Origin: Oligosphaera ethanolica
Lineage (GTDB): Bacteria; Verrucomicrobiota; Lentisphaeria; Oligosphaerales; Oligosphaeraceae
Reading direction: 5' to 3'
NCBI RefSeq assembly: GCF_030814695.1
Contig: NZ_JAUSVL010000001.1
Span: 2,702,227 to 2,766,226 of the forward strand
Length of the DNA stretch: 64,000 nt
Shown: positions 10,588 through 19,291 of the stretch, piece by piece
Position numbering within the stretch: the first letter of the stretch is position 1
Layout: each line of letters starts with the position of its first letter
Made by a program: the position numbers and the translations under genes
The notes under the pieces: model-generated
What the model was told of the DNA's origin: nothing
The model's input: the letters and a program-made list of their open reading frames with translations, nothing else
The model's database searches: none

Positions 10588-10686
10588 TGCGGCTTAGAGC
10601 CGGCGGCATGGATTGCCGCCATCTTCTCTGCCTTTGTCTTCTTTGCGTCTTCGCGTCTTCGCGTGAGAGAAAAAAAGCCCGGCAAG

Positions 10687-12054
10687 TTATTCGATGATCG
10701 TGATGCCGGTGATGGCGCCGAATTCGCGGATGAGTGCCATGGCATCGCCGTAGGCGACGATGTAGTGCTGGCCGGCGACATGTTGCAGGAACTGGTCGCT
10801 GGGGTAGGGCAGGACCACTTCGAGGCTCGGCAGCTGCGGTGCGGGGGGTGCCCAGCCGGCTTCTTCCCACGCCTCGGGGGTTTTGGCTTCGGCGAGCGCG
10901 GCGTGAATGGCGAGCTTGCCGTCCTGGGCGAAGAGTCGGGCGATGGTGATCTGTCCGGTCTTGAGTTTCGAGACATTGAGCAGGCCTTCGCCGAATGACC
11001 CGAAGGCGTTGGGCATGACCGTGATCGGCCCGTCGACGATGCTTCCCGGCACATAATCCGGCACGCCCATGAGCGCCGACTGCTTGGTGAATTCGTAGAA
11101 TTCGAGGTAGGCGGGATTCTGGCCGGTGAGGGCTTTGATGATCAGCTGCGTCACTGCGCCGTAGGAGTCATTTTCCGGCACGGTGGGAATGGCCATGAGC
11201 TCATGGAGGAGCGTCATCGCGCCCGCTGGAGCGAATCTGAGCAGCTTCTTGACGCCATCGACATCGCAGAAACTGAAGGCGTCGTAGGCGCGGTCGCTGA
11301 TCTTCTGCTGGCATGCCAGCGCGAATTTGACGGAGTTCTCGATGGTGCCCGGCTGCGGTTCGCGCTGGAATTGCCAGGTCGTGCGCACGCGGTCGCTCTG
11401 CGCGGCGATGTCGGTGTCGGCGATGCCGGCGATGATCTCCTGCAGTTCCAGCAGATCGAAGTGCTCGATTTCGGCGCCGATGACGCCTTTGAGGAGATTG
11501 CCGTCATAGAGCGTGCCGTAGAGATTCATGTCGCGATAGCCGGCCATGCCGATTTTGGCTTTGCGCAGGGCGGCGGCGGCGCTGGCGGCGCGGAGGTACG
11601 CGGCGGCCTCGTCATAGCGCGGCGCGCTGTCTTTGAAATTGACCAGGTATTTGAGCTTGTAGCCCATGGCGGCCAGCGGCGCGCGCAGGGCAGTGCTGCC
11701 GGCCTGGTCGGCGGTGGTGACGAAGTGGTCTTTTTCGCGCCAGCCGGAGAGGCCCCAGAGCAGCACCGGCTTGTGTTTGAAGGGCTCGATGGCGCGCAGG
11801 ACTGCCCAGCTGGGTATCCAGCCGGCGATGCACACGACCAGCGCGTCGAAGGGCTCTTTGGCGAGCGCGGCGGCGGCCTGGTCGGCCTGCAGGCCATCGG
11901 GGTCGTCGCTGACAATACCGCCGTCCACTAGCGTCACGCCACGGCGGCGCAGTTCATTGGCGGCGGTTTCGCAGCGCGTGGTGATGAATTCGCGGGGCGT
12001 GTTGACTTCACCGAAGCCGACGAAGCCGGCGCGGATGGTGCTGAGGTCCATCAT
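10687..12054 (-). CDS. L-fucose/L-arabinose isomerase family protein
   Basis: A sugar isomerase-like protein of 455 residues, similar in size and pattern to the L-fucose/L-arabinose isomerase superfamily: an N-terminal substrate-binding domain (FDALVVCIAGWIPSW, LLWGLSG) and a C-terminal catalytic domain with KFALACQQKISDRAYDAFSF, DVDGVKKLL and PENDSYGAVTQLI. Such enzymes interconvert aldoses and ketoses with a divalent metal. It is the last gene of a leftward operon; its ATG overlaps the stop of the kinase gene (ATGA at 12051-12054). The kinase-isomerase pairing suggests isomerisation then phosphorylation of a sugar whose identity is open. Confidence 0.82.
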   Translation of the reverse strand: MMDLSTIRAGFVGFGEVNTPREFITTRCETAANELRRRGVTLVDGGIVSDDPDGLQADQAAAALAKEPFDALVVCIAGWIPSWAVLRAIEPFKHKPVLLWGLSGWREKDHFVTTADQAGSTALRAPLAAMGYKLKYLVNFKDSAPRYDEAAAYLRAASAAAALRKAKIGMAGYRDMNLYGTLYDGNLLKGVIGAEIEHFDLLELQEIIAGIADTDIAAQSDRVRTTWQFQREPQPGTIENSVKFALACQQKISDRAYDAFSFCDVDGVKKLLRFAPAGAMTLLHELMAIPTVPENDSYGAVTQLIIKALTGQNPAYLEFYEFTKQSALMGVPDYVPGSIVDGPITVMPNAFGSFGEGLLNVSKLKTGQITIARLFAQDGKLAIHAALAEAKTPEAWEEAGWAPPAPQLPSLEVVLPYPSDQFLQHVAGQHYIVAYGDAMALIREFGAITGITIIE

Positions 12055-13532
12055 GATTTTTCTCCATCTCCGAAGGTTGGCAGCAAGAGCTGGTTGAGGG
12101 CCTGGTATTTGTGGAAGATCGCCGGGTAGCGTTCGGCGTCGGGTCCGGGTTGGATGACCTGCGCGGTCCTGACCATCGCGGCAGCGGCTGCGGCGGGGCT
12201 GGCGACATCGCCAGCGGCGCCGGCAGCGAGCATGGCCGCGCCGAGTGACGTCGCTTCGGGGCATTGGGTGGTGGTAATGGGCAGATTGAGGACATCGGCC
12301 TTGATCTGCAGCCACAGCGGGCTGCGCGCGGCACCGCCGAGGACGCGGAGCTCGCGGATCGGGCAGCCGAGATCGGCCACGGCCAGCACGTTGTCTTTCA
12401 GCAGGAAGGCAATGGATTCCATGATGGCTCGCGACCAGTGGCCGCGACTATGCGCGAGAGTCACGCCGTAGGCCACGCCACGCGCGGCCGGATTGCATAC
12501 GGGCGACACCGCGCCCGCGCAGTGCGGCAGAAGCACTAGGCCATCCGCGCCGGGGGCGATGGGCGCCGCTGCGCGATCGAAGTCGGCGTAGGACCAGTCC
12601 CGGCAGAATTCGTCCCGGAAGTGCTTGAGGATCATGCCGGCCGTGGGCGCCCATGGCAGCATCGCGTAGGACTGCGGCGTGAAGCCGTGGTAGGTGCTGA
12701 TGCGCAGCGCGTCGTCGTAAAGCAGTGCCGGCGTGGGCACGCAGAGCGCCAGGGCGCAGCCCGTGGTGGCCGAGACCACGCCGGGTTCGCAGCAGCCGCT
12801 CCCGAGCGCGCCGCAGATGTGGTCCATGGGCGCGGCTGCTACGGGCGTGCCCGCCGGGATGCCCGGGAGCACCGCGCGACAGTGGCCGATGATCTCGCCG
12901 GGATCGCGCAGCGCCGGCAGTTGCCGGCGGCTGATGCCGATGGCCGCGAGCATGGCGTCGTCGTAATCGCCCGTACGGATGTCGTAATACAGCGTGGACG
13001 GCAGGAGCCCGCGACAGGTGGCGTACTCGCCGGTGAGGCGGTAGGCGATGAAGTCCTCGACCATCAGGTACTTGGCGCAGGCCGCGTAGGTCGTCGGGTC
13101 GTGCTTCTGCAGCCAGAGGATTTTTGGCGCCGGCCAGCACGGCAGCATCTCGGTTTGACCGGAGAGGCGGAAGAGATGATCGCTGCCGAAGGTCGCCGTG
13201 AGCTCGGCGGCTTCGGCCTTGGCGCGGTTGTCCAGCCAGACGATGGCCTTGCGCAGGGGCCGGCCGGCCTGATCAACGCAGATCAGCGTCTCGCATTGGC
13301 CGGTGATCGCCAGTGCGCGGATGGCGCAGCCGGCGGCATTGGCCAGCGCGCCTTGCAGGGCCGTCTGGGTCGCTTGCCAGTACAGCTCGGGATCGAGCTC
13401 GACGATATCCGGCGCCGGCGTTTCCAGGCGGTACTCGGCGATGCCGTCGCCGATGACGGCGCCGTCGGCGCTGAACAGTGCGGCTTTGATGGCGGTGGTG
13501 CCGATATCGATGCCGAGGTACGCGTTGGTCAT
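12051..13532 (-). CDS. FGGY-family carbohydrate kinase (xylulokinase-like)
   Basis: An ATP-dependent sugar kinase of the FGGY family, 493 residues from this ATG. The ATP-site motif is LGIDIGTTAIKAALF at the N-terminus, followed by AITGQCETLICVD and IVWLDNRA. The C-terminal half carries the second ATP-binding region ESIAFLLKDN..LRVLGGAARSPLWLQ. A GTG at 13541 overlapping the previous stop (GTGA) is an alternative start three codons upstream; the ATG gives the typical family N-terminus. The gene is sandwiched in an operon of tightly spaced cistrons. Xylulose, fuculose or a related ketose is a likely substrate. Confidence 0.9.
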   Translation of the reverse strand: MTNAYLGIDIGTTAIKAALFSADGAVIGDGIAEYRLETPAPDIVELDPELYWQATQTALQGALANAAGCAIRALAITGQCETLICVDQAGRPLRKAIVWLDNRAKAEAAELTATFGSDHLFRLSGQTEMLPCWPAPKILWLQKHDPTTYAACAKYLMVEDFIAYRLTGEYATCRGLLPSTLYYDIRTGDYDDAMLAAIGISRRQLPALRDPGEIIGHCRAVLPGIPAGTPVAAAPMDHICGALGSGCCEPGVVSATTGCALALCVPTPALLYDDALRISTYHGFTPQSYAMLPWAPTAGMILKHFRDEFCRDWSYADFDRAAAPIAPGADGLVLLPHCAGAVSPVCNPAARGVAYGVTLAHSRGHWSRAIMESIAFLLKDNVLAVADLGCPIRELRVLGGAARSPLWLQIKADVLNLPITTTQCPEATSLGAAMLAAGAAGDVASPAAAAAAMVRTAQVIQPGPDAERYPAIFHKYQALNQLLLPTFGDGEKS

Positions 13533-13537
13533 GGTGC

Positions 13538-14989
13538 TCACGCGAAGAATGAGTTGATTTTCTGCACGGCGGTGTCGGCGAGCAGATAGCCGCCGTCGGA
13601 ACCGACGATGCCGTTGACGATCAGGCCGCCGTAGCCGCCGAAGCGCTCGGCCTCCGGGCTGGGCAGGTAGCTGCCGCTGGCGCCGGAGAGCTGAACGATG
13701 AAGGTCTGCTTGGCGAGACTGCGGGCCTTGATGATCTGACCGAAGACCAGGTAGAGCTCAAAGGGCACGTTGACCATGGCGCAATCGCCGATGCGCAGCG
13801 TCTGCATGTCGTAGCTGAAGCGCGGCGTGGCGTCCTGGTTTTCGTAGCGCTTCACGACGGCCTTGGCGTTCTGGATGAGCACGAAATGATGCAGCTTGCT
13901 GTCGTAGGGACCTGGGCGGCCCGGAATGGCCTCGTTGTCATGCGTTTCTTTGCAAAAGGCCAGGAAGGCGGCGTGCTCGGGCATGATCGCCGTCAAGCGG
14001 GCAATGTCGGCCTTGGCCTTGACGTAGTCGCAGTAGCTGGCGCGGCGGATGGGCAGGTCCACCCGTGCGCAGCGGTGCTGGAACAGCGGGTCGGCTTGGA
14101 TCGCCGAGGCCGGAATCTGCTTGAAGGCGGCCATGGTGGCCGTGAACAGGCGCTGGGCATGGACCGGGACGCCGTCGGCGTGCCAGAAGTCCGGCTCGCT
14201 GCGATAGCGGCGGACGAGGTCGCGTGGCGCCTGGCAGCCCGCGGCGCTGATCTGGCACAGGGTGTGGAAGTTGGCGCCGAATTCGCCCTTGAGCAATTCG
14301 CGGGTAGCGCCCATGTAGTCGCTGGAGATTTCATAGGTAGCTTCCATGACCTGCGACGGGCAGGCGACATTGATGATGGCGCCGGTGGGACGCCGCTGCG
14401 CGTCGTAGGTGAACAGCAGTTCCACGCCGGAGTCTTCGCCGGCTTCCATGCCGACGAAGTCGGCGCGGTTGGTGTCGCCGTACATCTCGGCGGTGCCATT
14501 GGCGTAGACGGCACGGCGGCAGTGGCCGATGCGGGCCTGGCCGAAAGCGTTGGCGATGGCGCCGGGCTGGCGCCCCGTCCAGGCCTGTTTGACGGCGTCA
14601 AGCACGCGTTTGAGCAGGAATTCGATGTAGTCGGCGGGCTTGAGGGCCTCGTCGTCCAGCGGCAGCCAGTCGCGGAAGAGCCCGGCCGGGCGCACGTAGG
14701 GCGCGTTGTGGGTGTGGATGGCGTTGAGGAAAATCGCCTGCAGCGGTATCTCCGGTATAGCCTGGTGGATGATTTCCCGTGCCTGGTTCTGGAGTTCTTC
14801 GGGGATCCCGACCACGTCGAGGGCGATCATCACCGCGAGGTCTTGCTCTTTCTGCATGACCAGGGCGACAGTCTTGAGGCGCGAATGGATGCCGCGCGCC
14901 ACGCGCTGGTAGTACTGGCCGGCCAATTCGACTTTGGGGGCGTCGGGCGTGATGTCGGCTTCGCCCCAGCCAATCATGAAGTTGCTCAT
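13538..14989 (-). CDS. Neutral/alkaline ceramidase-like (N-terminal domain family) protein
   Basis: A protein of 483 residues resembling the N-terminal catalytic domain of neutral/alkaline non-lysosomal ceramidases: IGWGEADITPD at the start, then LDVVGIPEE and NAIHTHNAPYV with a metal-ligand His cluster, and CQISAAGCQAPRD. There is no signal peptide, so it should be cytoplasmic, unlike true ceramidases. Many environmental bacteria carry this domain in sugar-utilisation operons, where it may hydrolyse an amide or ester of a small substrate rather than ceramide; that role is inferred. The ATG overlaps the upstream dehydrogenase stop (ATGA). Confidence 0.8.
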   Translation of the reverse strand: MSNFMIGWGEADITPDAPKVELAGQYYQRVARGIHSRLKTVALVMQKEQDLAVMIALDVVGIPEELQNQAREIIHQAIPEIPLQAIFLNAIHTHNAPYVRPAGLFRDWLPLDDEALKPADYIEFLLKRVLDAVKQAWTGRQPGAIANAFGQARIGHCRRAVYANGTAEMYGDTNRADFVGMEAGEDSGVELLFTYDAQRRPTGAIINVACPSQVMEATYEISSDYMGATRELLKGEFGANFHTLCQISAAGCQAPRDLVRRYRSEPDFWHADGVPVHAQRLFTATMAAFKQIPASAIQADPLFQHRCARVDLPIRRASYCDYVKAKADIARLTAIMPEHAAFLAFCKETHDNEAIPGRPGPYDSKLHHFVLIQNAKAVVKRYENQDATPRFSYDMQTLRIGDCAMVNVPFELYLVFGQIIKARSLAKQTFIVQLSGASGSYLPSPEAERFGGYGGLIVNGIVGSDGGYLLADTAVQKINSFFA

Positions 14990-16104
14990 AGATTCACCCA
15001 TGTGCCTTGTTTAGCGGATTGATAGACTTTGTCCATGAGATATTGGATGTACACGCCGCGTTCGAGGGTCGGGCCGCTGGCCTGGCCGCTGTGGACGGCG
15101 CTGAGGAAATTGTAGAGGCAGTGCATGTGCCCGCGCATCCAGCCGATAGAAGCCTTGGGCGTGGGGAAGCCGGCGGGTTTGGCGTAGCGCTGGCCACAGT
15201 CGACAGCCGTCCAGCCGCGGACGCCGCCGAGGGGCGCGCCGCTGGCGGCGCAGTCGTAGTAGTACAGCTTGTCCCAGTTCATGGGATCAAGGCGCAAAGC
15301 GCCCTTGCTGCCGTAGATTTCGAAGCTCACTTCGTCTTCCGTGCCGGTGGCGATTTTTGACGCCACGATGGAGCCGATGGCGCCATTGGGCAACTTAGCG
15401 GTGACGATCATGTTGTCTTCGGCGGTGACCGGCACGAGCTTCGTCGGGTCGTTCAGCGATGGCCGCTGCGGGTAGGCGATATGCGTCGCCGCCTGCAGAG
15501 CCGCAAAGTCGCCGACGAGGTAGCTGACGAGGTCGAGGATGTGGCTGCCCAGGTCGGCGACGGTGCCCGCCTCGAGTTTCCATTTCAACGGCGCCTTCGG
15601 GTCGGCGCTGCCGCTGTGCAGGTAGCGCCCGCGGAACTCCAGGATGTCGCCAATGCGCCCCTCTTCGATCAGCTGCTTGGCGCGCATGGTGGACGGGAAG
15701 AAGCGGTTCTGCAAGGTCATCTGCGACACGCCGCGATAGCCGGCGAGGGCCGCCTGCACCCGCTGCGCCTCGGCGTAGGACGCCACCAGCGGTTTGTCGC
15801 AGTAGATGTGCTTGTTCTTGGCGATGGCCGCCAATAGCGCCTCGCAATGGCAGTCGTTGGGCGAGCAGATGTCGACGATGTCGATGTCGGGATTGTCAGT
15901 GATGTCGCGGCTGTCGGTGCAGGCGTGAGTGGCGCCGATGGCGGCGGCGGCGCGGCGGGCGCTCTCCGGGCGCGACGTGCACACGTGGGTGATGCGCGTC
16001 GCGAAATCCTGCTGCTCATAGAACAGCGGGATATTCGCGTAGCCGTAAGCGTGGACTTTGCCGATGAAGCCGAAGCCGATGATGCCGACGTTGTAGGTCT
16101 TCAT
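14986..16104 (-). CDS. Gfo/Idh/MocA-family NAD(P)-dependent oxidoreductase
   Basis: A sugar or cyclitol dehydrogenase-like protein of 372 residues. The Rossmann fold opens with VGIIGFGFIGKVHAYGY, followed by CSPNDCHCEALLAAI, and the family lysine lies in the CDKPL motif. The C-terminal mixed sheet holds GTVADLGSHILDL with the conserved Asp-x-x-x-His catalytic pair. The ATG at 16104 overlaps the aminotransferase stop (ATGA), and AAGGA inside that gene is its ribosome site. An aminotransferase beside a Gfo/Idh/MocA enzyme suggests removal or addition of an amino group on an oxidised sugar or inositol. Confidence 0.9.
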   Translation of the reverse strand: MKTYNVGIIGFGFIGKVHAYGYANIPLFYEQQDFATRITHVCTSRPESARRAAAAIGATHACTDSRDITDNPDIDIVDICSPNDCHCEALLAAIAKNKHIYCDKPLVASYAEAQRVQAALAGYRGVSQMTLQNRFFPSTMRAKQLIEEGRIGDILEFRGRYLHSGSADPKAPLKWKLEAGTVADLGSHILDLVSYLVGDFAALQAATHIAYPQRPSLNDPTKLVPVTAEDNMIVTAKLPNGAIGSIVASKIATGTEDEVSFEIYGSKGALRLDPMNWDKLYYYDCAASGAPLGGVRGWTAVDCGQRYAKPAGFPTPKASIGWMRGHMHCLYNFLSAVHSGQASGPTLERGVYIQYLMDKVYQSAKQGTWVNL

Positions 16105-17468
16105 CCTAGGAGTTCCTTCTCGGTTTCGGCGATGGCTTCTTCGATGAAGTCCATGCCGCGCTGGGCGACTTCGTTGGGCATGACAATCGGCGGGCTCATG
16201 CGCAGGATGTGGCCGGCGGGGATCCACGCCAGGCCTTTGCGGAAGGCCTTCTGATAGACCAGCTTGCCAGCGGCGTCGAAGGGCTCTTTGGTCGCCTGGT
16301 CCTTGACCAGCTCGACGCCCATGAGGCAGCCTTTGACGCGGCAGTCGCCGACGATCTTGTACTTCTGGGTCCAGTCGGCCATGCGTTTGCGGAAGAGCTC
16401 TTCGAGTTCCTGCGCGTGTTCGAGCAGGCCTTCTTCCTCAATGACTTCGAAGCAGGCCAGGGCGGCGGCGCAGGCCATGGGATTGCCGCCGTAGCTGGTG
16501 GAGGCGCTGATCTTGTCCACCGCGTCCGCAAAGGGCTCGCGGACGGCCATGGCGGTGACGGGGAAGCCATTGCCGAAGCCCTTGCCGAGCGTAACGACGT
16601 CCGGCAGCACATTCCAATGCTCGCAGCAGAGGATTTTGCCGGTGCGGCCCATGCTGGTGAGTACTTCGTCCGCAAAGAACAGAATGTCGCGCTCTTCAAG
16701 GAATTTTTTGAGTTTGGGGAAGAAGTCGTCGGGGGGCATTATGCTGCCGGCCCAGCCCTGGATGGGCTCGGCGACGAAGGCGGCGATCTGGTTGGTGGTG
16801 GATTCGCGGATGAACTGGTCGTAGAACTCCAGGTACTTCTCGGTGTCGAGCGAGCCGTCGGGGCGGTTCCAGAGGGGCCGGTAGGTGTCGGGCCGCGGGA
16901 CCAGGTAGAAGCCGGGCTCGCGGGTCGGGCCGCTGAATTTGGTCATGCGCGCCAAGCCGATGGAGTGGCCGCTCTTGCCATGGAAGTCCATGAAGCAGCT
17001 GATGAATTCGTGCTTGCCGGTGGCAGCCCGGCAGGTGCGCAGGCCGGCCTCGACGGCGGCCGTGCCGCAGTCGTAGAGCTGGAAGCACTTGAGATCGCCG
17101 GGCAGCGTCGCCGCCATCTTTTCCAGCAGGCGGGTCTTGATCTCGGTCGTGAAGTCATGCGCGTTCATCAGCTGATGGGCGTACTTGGCAATGCCCTCGG
17201 AAATCTTCGGGTGGCAGTGCCCTAGCGTGGTCACATAAATGCCGCTGGAGAAATCGATGAACTGATTGCCGTCAATGTCCTCAAGCATGCAGCCCTCCCC
17301 GCGCTCAAAAGCCACCGGGAAGAGCTTGACCTGGCCCGACAGGCCACGGTAGTGCTTCACCGCCCGCGCATGCATGGCGTTGCTCTTGGGCCCCGGGATG
17401 CTCTCGGTAATCAGATGCGGAATGCGATTCAGGTCGAGTTGATACGGCGCGGGATTGTACTTGCCCAT
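16101..17468 (-). CDS. Class III PLP-dependent aminotransferase
   Basis: An aminotransferase of 455 residues in the omega/acetylornithine-GABA fold. Visible are the PLP-phosphate loop CGTAAVEAGLR, FADEV with Asp267 that pairs with the pyridine nitrogen, and the internal-aldimine Lys296 in VTLGKGFGNGFP. First gene of the leftward operon; GGAG lies 8 nt before the ATG. The operon then runs dehydrogenase, ceramidase-like, kinase, isomerase with 4-bp overlaps, apart from a short gap or GTGA overlap at the kinase. The amino acceptor is unknown. The promoter must lie in the region shared with the divergent DeoR-type regulator, a probable controller. Confidence 0.91.
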   Translation of the reverse strand: MGKYNPAPYQLDLNRIPHLITESIPGPKSNAMHARAVKHYRGLSGQVKLFPVAFERGEGCMLEDIDGNQFIDFSSGIYVTTLGHCHPKISEGIAKYAHQLMNAHDFTTEIKTRLLEKMAATLPGDLKCFQLYDCGTAAVEAGLRTCRAATGKHEFISCFMDFHGKSGHSIGLARMTKFSGPTREPGFYLVPRPDTYRPLWNRPDGSLDTEKYLEFYDQFIRESTTNQIAAFVAEPIQGWAGSIMPPDDFFPKLKKFLEERDILFFADEVLTSMGRTGKILCCEHWNVLPDVVTLGKGFGNGFPVTAMAVREPFADAVDKISASTSYGGNPMACAAALACFEVIEEEGLLEHAQELEELFRKRMADWTQKYKIVGDCRVKGCLMGVELVKDQATKEPFDAAGKLVYQKAFRKGLAWIPAGHILRMSPPIVMPNEVAQRGMDFIEEAIAETEKELLG

Positions 17469-18071
17469 GACGAAAGCTCCTTCTCATAGGGGGGAATATG
17501 ACGGATAACAACGAATGGATCACGCAATGAAGTTAGTATAGGCGCTGGCAAGAACGCGACAAGACAATGCGGATGGAAATGAGGCGCATGGGGCGTATTT
17601 TGTGTGAAAAAATCACAGAAAGGCGCACGGAAATTGCCGCCCCAAACAGCGCCGCACTGGCAAAATGCACCGCCACGGTGTTAAATTGTAACAGGGATGG
17701 GACGTAGGGGACGTATAGGACGTATAGGACGTATGGGCAGGGGACGTATAGGACGAATAGGACGAATAGGACGTATGCTCTTAACATAACGATTTCCTTG
17801 GCGTCAGTTGTTTCAACCAAAACAGCCTTTTGTCTTCGCGGTATTTCATCGCCGCGAAGGGGCAGAAGCGCTGAAAGCGCGAAACATACCAGCCCAGGGC
17901 AAGCGCGCTGAAAGCGTGCGCCGCCCTGGGTAACACGCCATAGCCGCCTGTGTTCCTCGGCCCCTTCGCGGCCAGTCGGCGAAGCTGACTGGCCGCGAAG
18001 GGGCAATGGAACTCACCTTGATTGTTTGTGAAATCGTCATTTGCCCCTACTCAAAACCGAGGATTCCTGCA
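17469..18071. other. Divergent regulatory region with short tandem repeats
   Basis: This 600-bp stretch separates the catabolic operon from its divergent regulator gene. At 17697-17776 it has about nine tandem copies of a 9-bp AGGACGTAT-like unit. At 17835-18005 it has a repeat module (GCCCAGGGCAAGCGC with its inverted partner CGCCCTGGGT, then GCGGCCAGTC with GACTGGCCGC) seen again at 35600-35965. No gene is supported. Operators for the DeoR-type regulator should lie here but cannot be picked out. Confidence 0.55.
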
Positions 18072-18824
18072 ATGCACCAACGTCAGCAGCAGTTATTAGA
18101 GATGATGCGTCACGGCATGGTCGAGATCAAGCGCGCGGCGGCGTCCTTGGGCGTTGCAGAGATGACAGTCCGGCGCGATTTACAGGCGCTTGCCGAGCAG
18201 CGGCTGGTGATGATGGTGAAAGGCGGCGCGGTGGTCCATCCGTCGCGCTACGAGCCGGAGCATAGCGAGCGCAATCTCACCGCGGCCAAATACGCGTTGG
18301 CCGAGGCCTTGTACAAGCGCATCATGCCGGTGGACAGTCTTTATCTGAGCACGGGCTTTACGGTGCTGGCTTTTGCCAATGTGCTGGCGCGGCGCAGCAT
18401 TCGGCCGCTGACTGTCATCACCAACTCGCTGTCTGCTGCCGCCGCGCTGTTTCGCACGCCCTGCAAAGTCATGCTCCTCGGGGGCGAATTGCGCGCGAAC
18501 TCCCTGGACCTGGTCGGGCCCATGGCGGAAAAAGACATTGATCTTTTTCATGTGGACATGGTGGTGTCCGGCTGCGACGGCGTCTGCGGTCAACGCGGGT
18601 TTTACAGCTCGGACCTCAATCTGTCCCGCCTTGAACGCAAGACCATGGCTATCGCCGACAAGGTCGCCATCGTCACCGAAAGCAGCAAGTTCGGCAAGAA
18701 GAAACTCGCGAACTTCGCCCTGCCGCACGAGGTGGACCTACTGGTCACCGACGACGCCCTACCTGCCGCGGAAAAGGACGCCCTCGAACGCGCCGGCGTC
18801 GAGGTGACCACCGTGGCACTGTAG
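18072..18824 (+). CDS. DeoR/GlpR-family transcriptional regulator
   Basis: A sugar-responsive repressor of 250 residues. The N-terminal winged helix-turn-helix reads ASLGVAEMTVRRDLQALAEQ, followed by the family GGAV motif. The C-terminal DeoR sensor domain, related to ribose-phosphate isomerases, has the STGFTVLAFA, TNSL and GGELRANSLDLVGP motifs and ESSKFGK near the end. The ATG at 18072 is chosen because GAGGAT precedes it and the HTH then starts normally; the frame is open 22 codons further. It diverges from the five-gene operon at 10687-17468 and probably represses it until a phosphorylated sugar appears. Confidence 0.92.
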   Translation: MHQRQQQLLEMMRHGMVEIKRAAASLGVAEMTVRRDLQALAEQRLVMMVKGGAVVHPSRYEPEHSERNLTAAKYALAEALYKRIMPVDSLYLSTGFTVLAFANVLARRSIRPLTVITNSLSAAAALFRTPCKVMLLGGELRANSLDLVGPMAEKDIDLFHVDMVVSGCDGVCGQRGFYSSDLNLSRLERKTMAIADKVAIVTESSKFGKKKLANFALPHEVDLLVTDDALPAAEKDALERAGVEVTTVAL

Positions 18825-18877
18825 ATTCTTTTTTTGCCTCACGCGAAGGCGCGAAGGCGCGAAGAATTACTTTTTTT

Positions 18878-19078
18878 ATCCACAGATTCCGCAGATTAAC
18901 ACAGATTTTTTAAGAAGGCAAAGTGAATGGCGGCAAGCCGCCATTCACTTTGCCGGTGCCTTTGTCTTCTTCGCGGCTTCGCGGCTTCGCGTGAGCAAAA
19001 ATTACCCGGCGGCGTGGATTGCCGCGCAGCGGCAAGACATGCCGCCAAAATCTGCGTTAATCAGCGTAATCTGCGGAT
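18878..19078. repeat. MITE-like composite repeat M1
   Basis: About 200 bp bounded by inverted copies of ATCCACAGATTACGCAGATT. The interior holds GGCAAAGTGAATGGCGGC and its complement, the CGCGAAGCCGCGAAG module and a GCCGCGCAGCGGC palindrome. The inner modules are in the opposite order to those of the copy at 26876-27075. Nothing else is seen in 18825-19291 except one more CGCGAAGGCGCGAAG module at 18838. Confidence 0.8.
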
Positions 19079-19291
19079 AGAAAAAACTGTGGTCAGGGGT
19101 TTTGTTGTTACTTCTTCACAGCACTTGCGGGTGTTGGTGGTCATGCTGGTGGGTGCGGGCCTTGTCGGCGTCATGTCGTGGCCTATACTAAAGAGCGGGT
19201 TTTGCCGTCGCTGCCGGCGGCGGGGTGGAGCCGGGGTATAGCGGTCGGCTCACGGGGTTTATATGGCGCACGGGCGAGAACATGGCGTAGC

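Noticed and set aside
16209-17225. 338-codon frame antisense to the aminotransferase, and similar long antisense frames at 4813-5658, 13886-15022 and 61911-63263
   Set aside because: Antisense shadows caused by high GC3; the opposite strand carries unmistakable enzyme families.
17533-18006. 157-codon frame left of the DeoR-type regulator
   Set aside because: It translates the tandem GACGTATAG repeat and the CCCAGGGC repeat module; no start site or similarity to a family.
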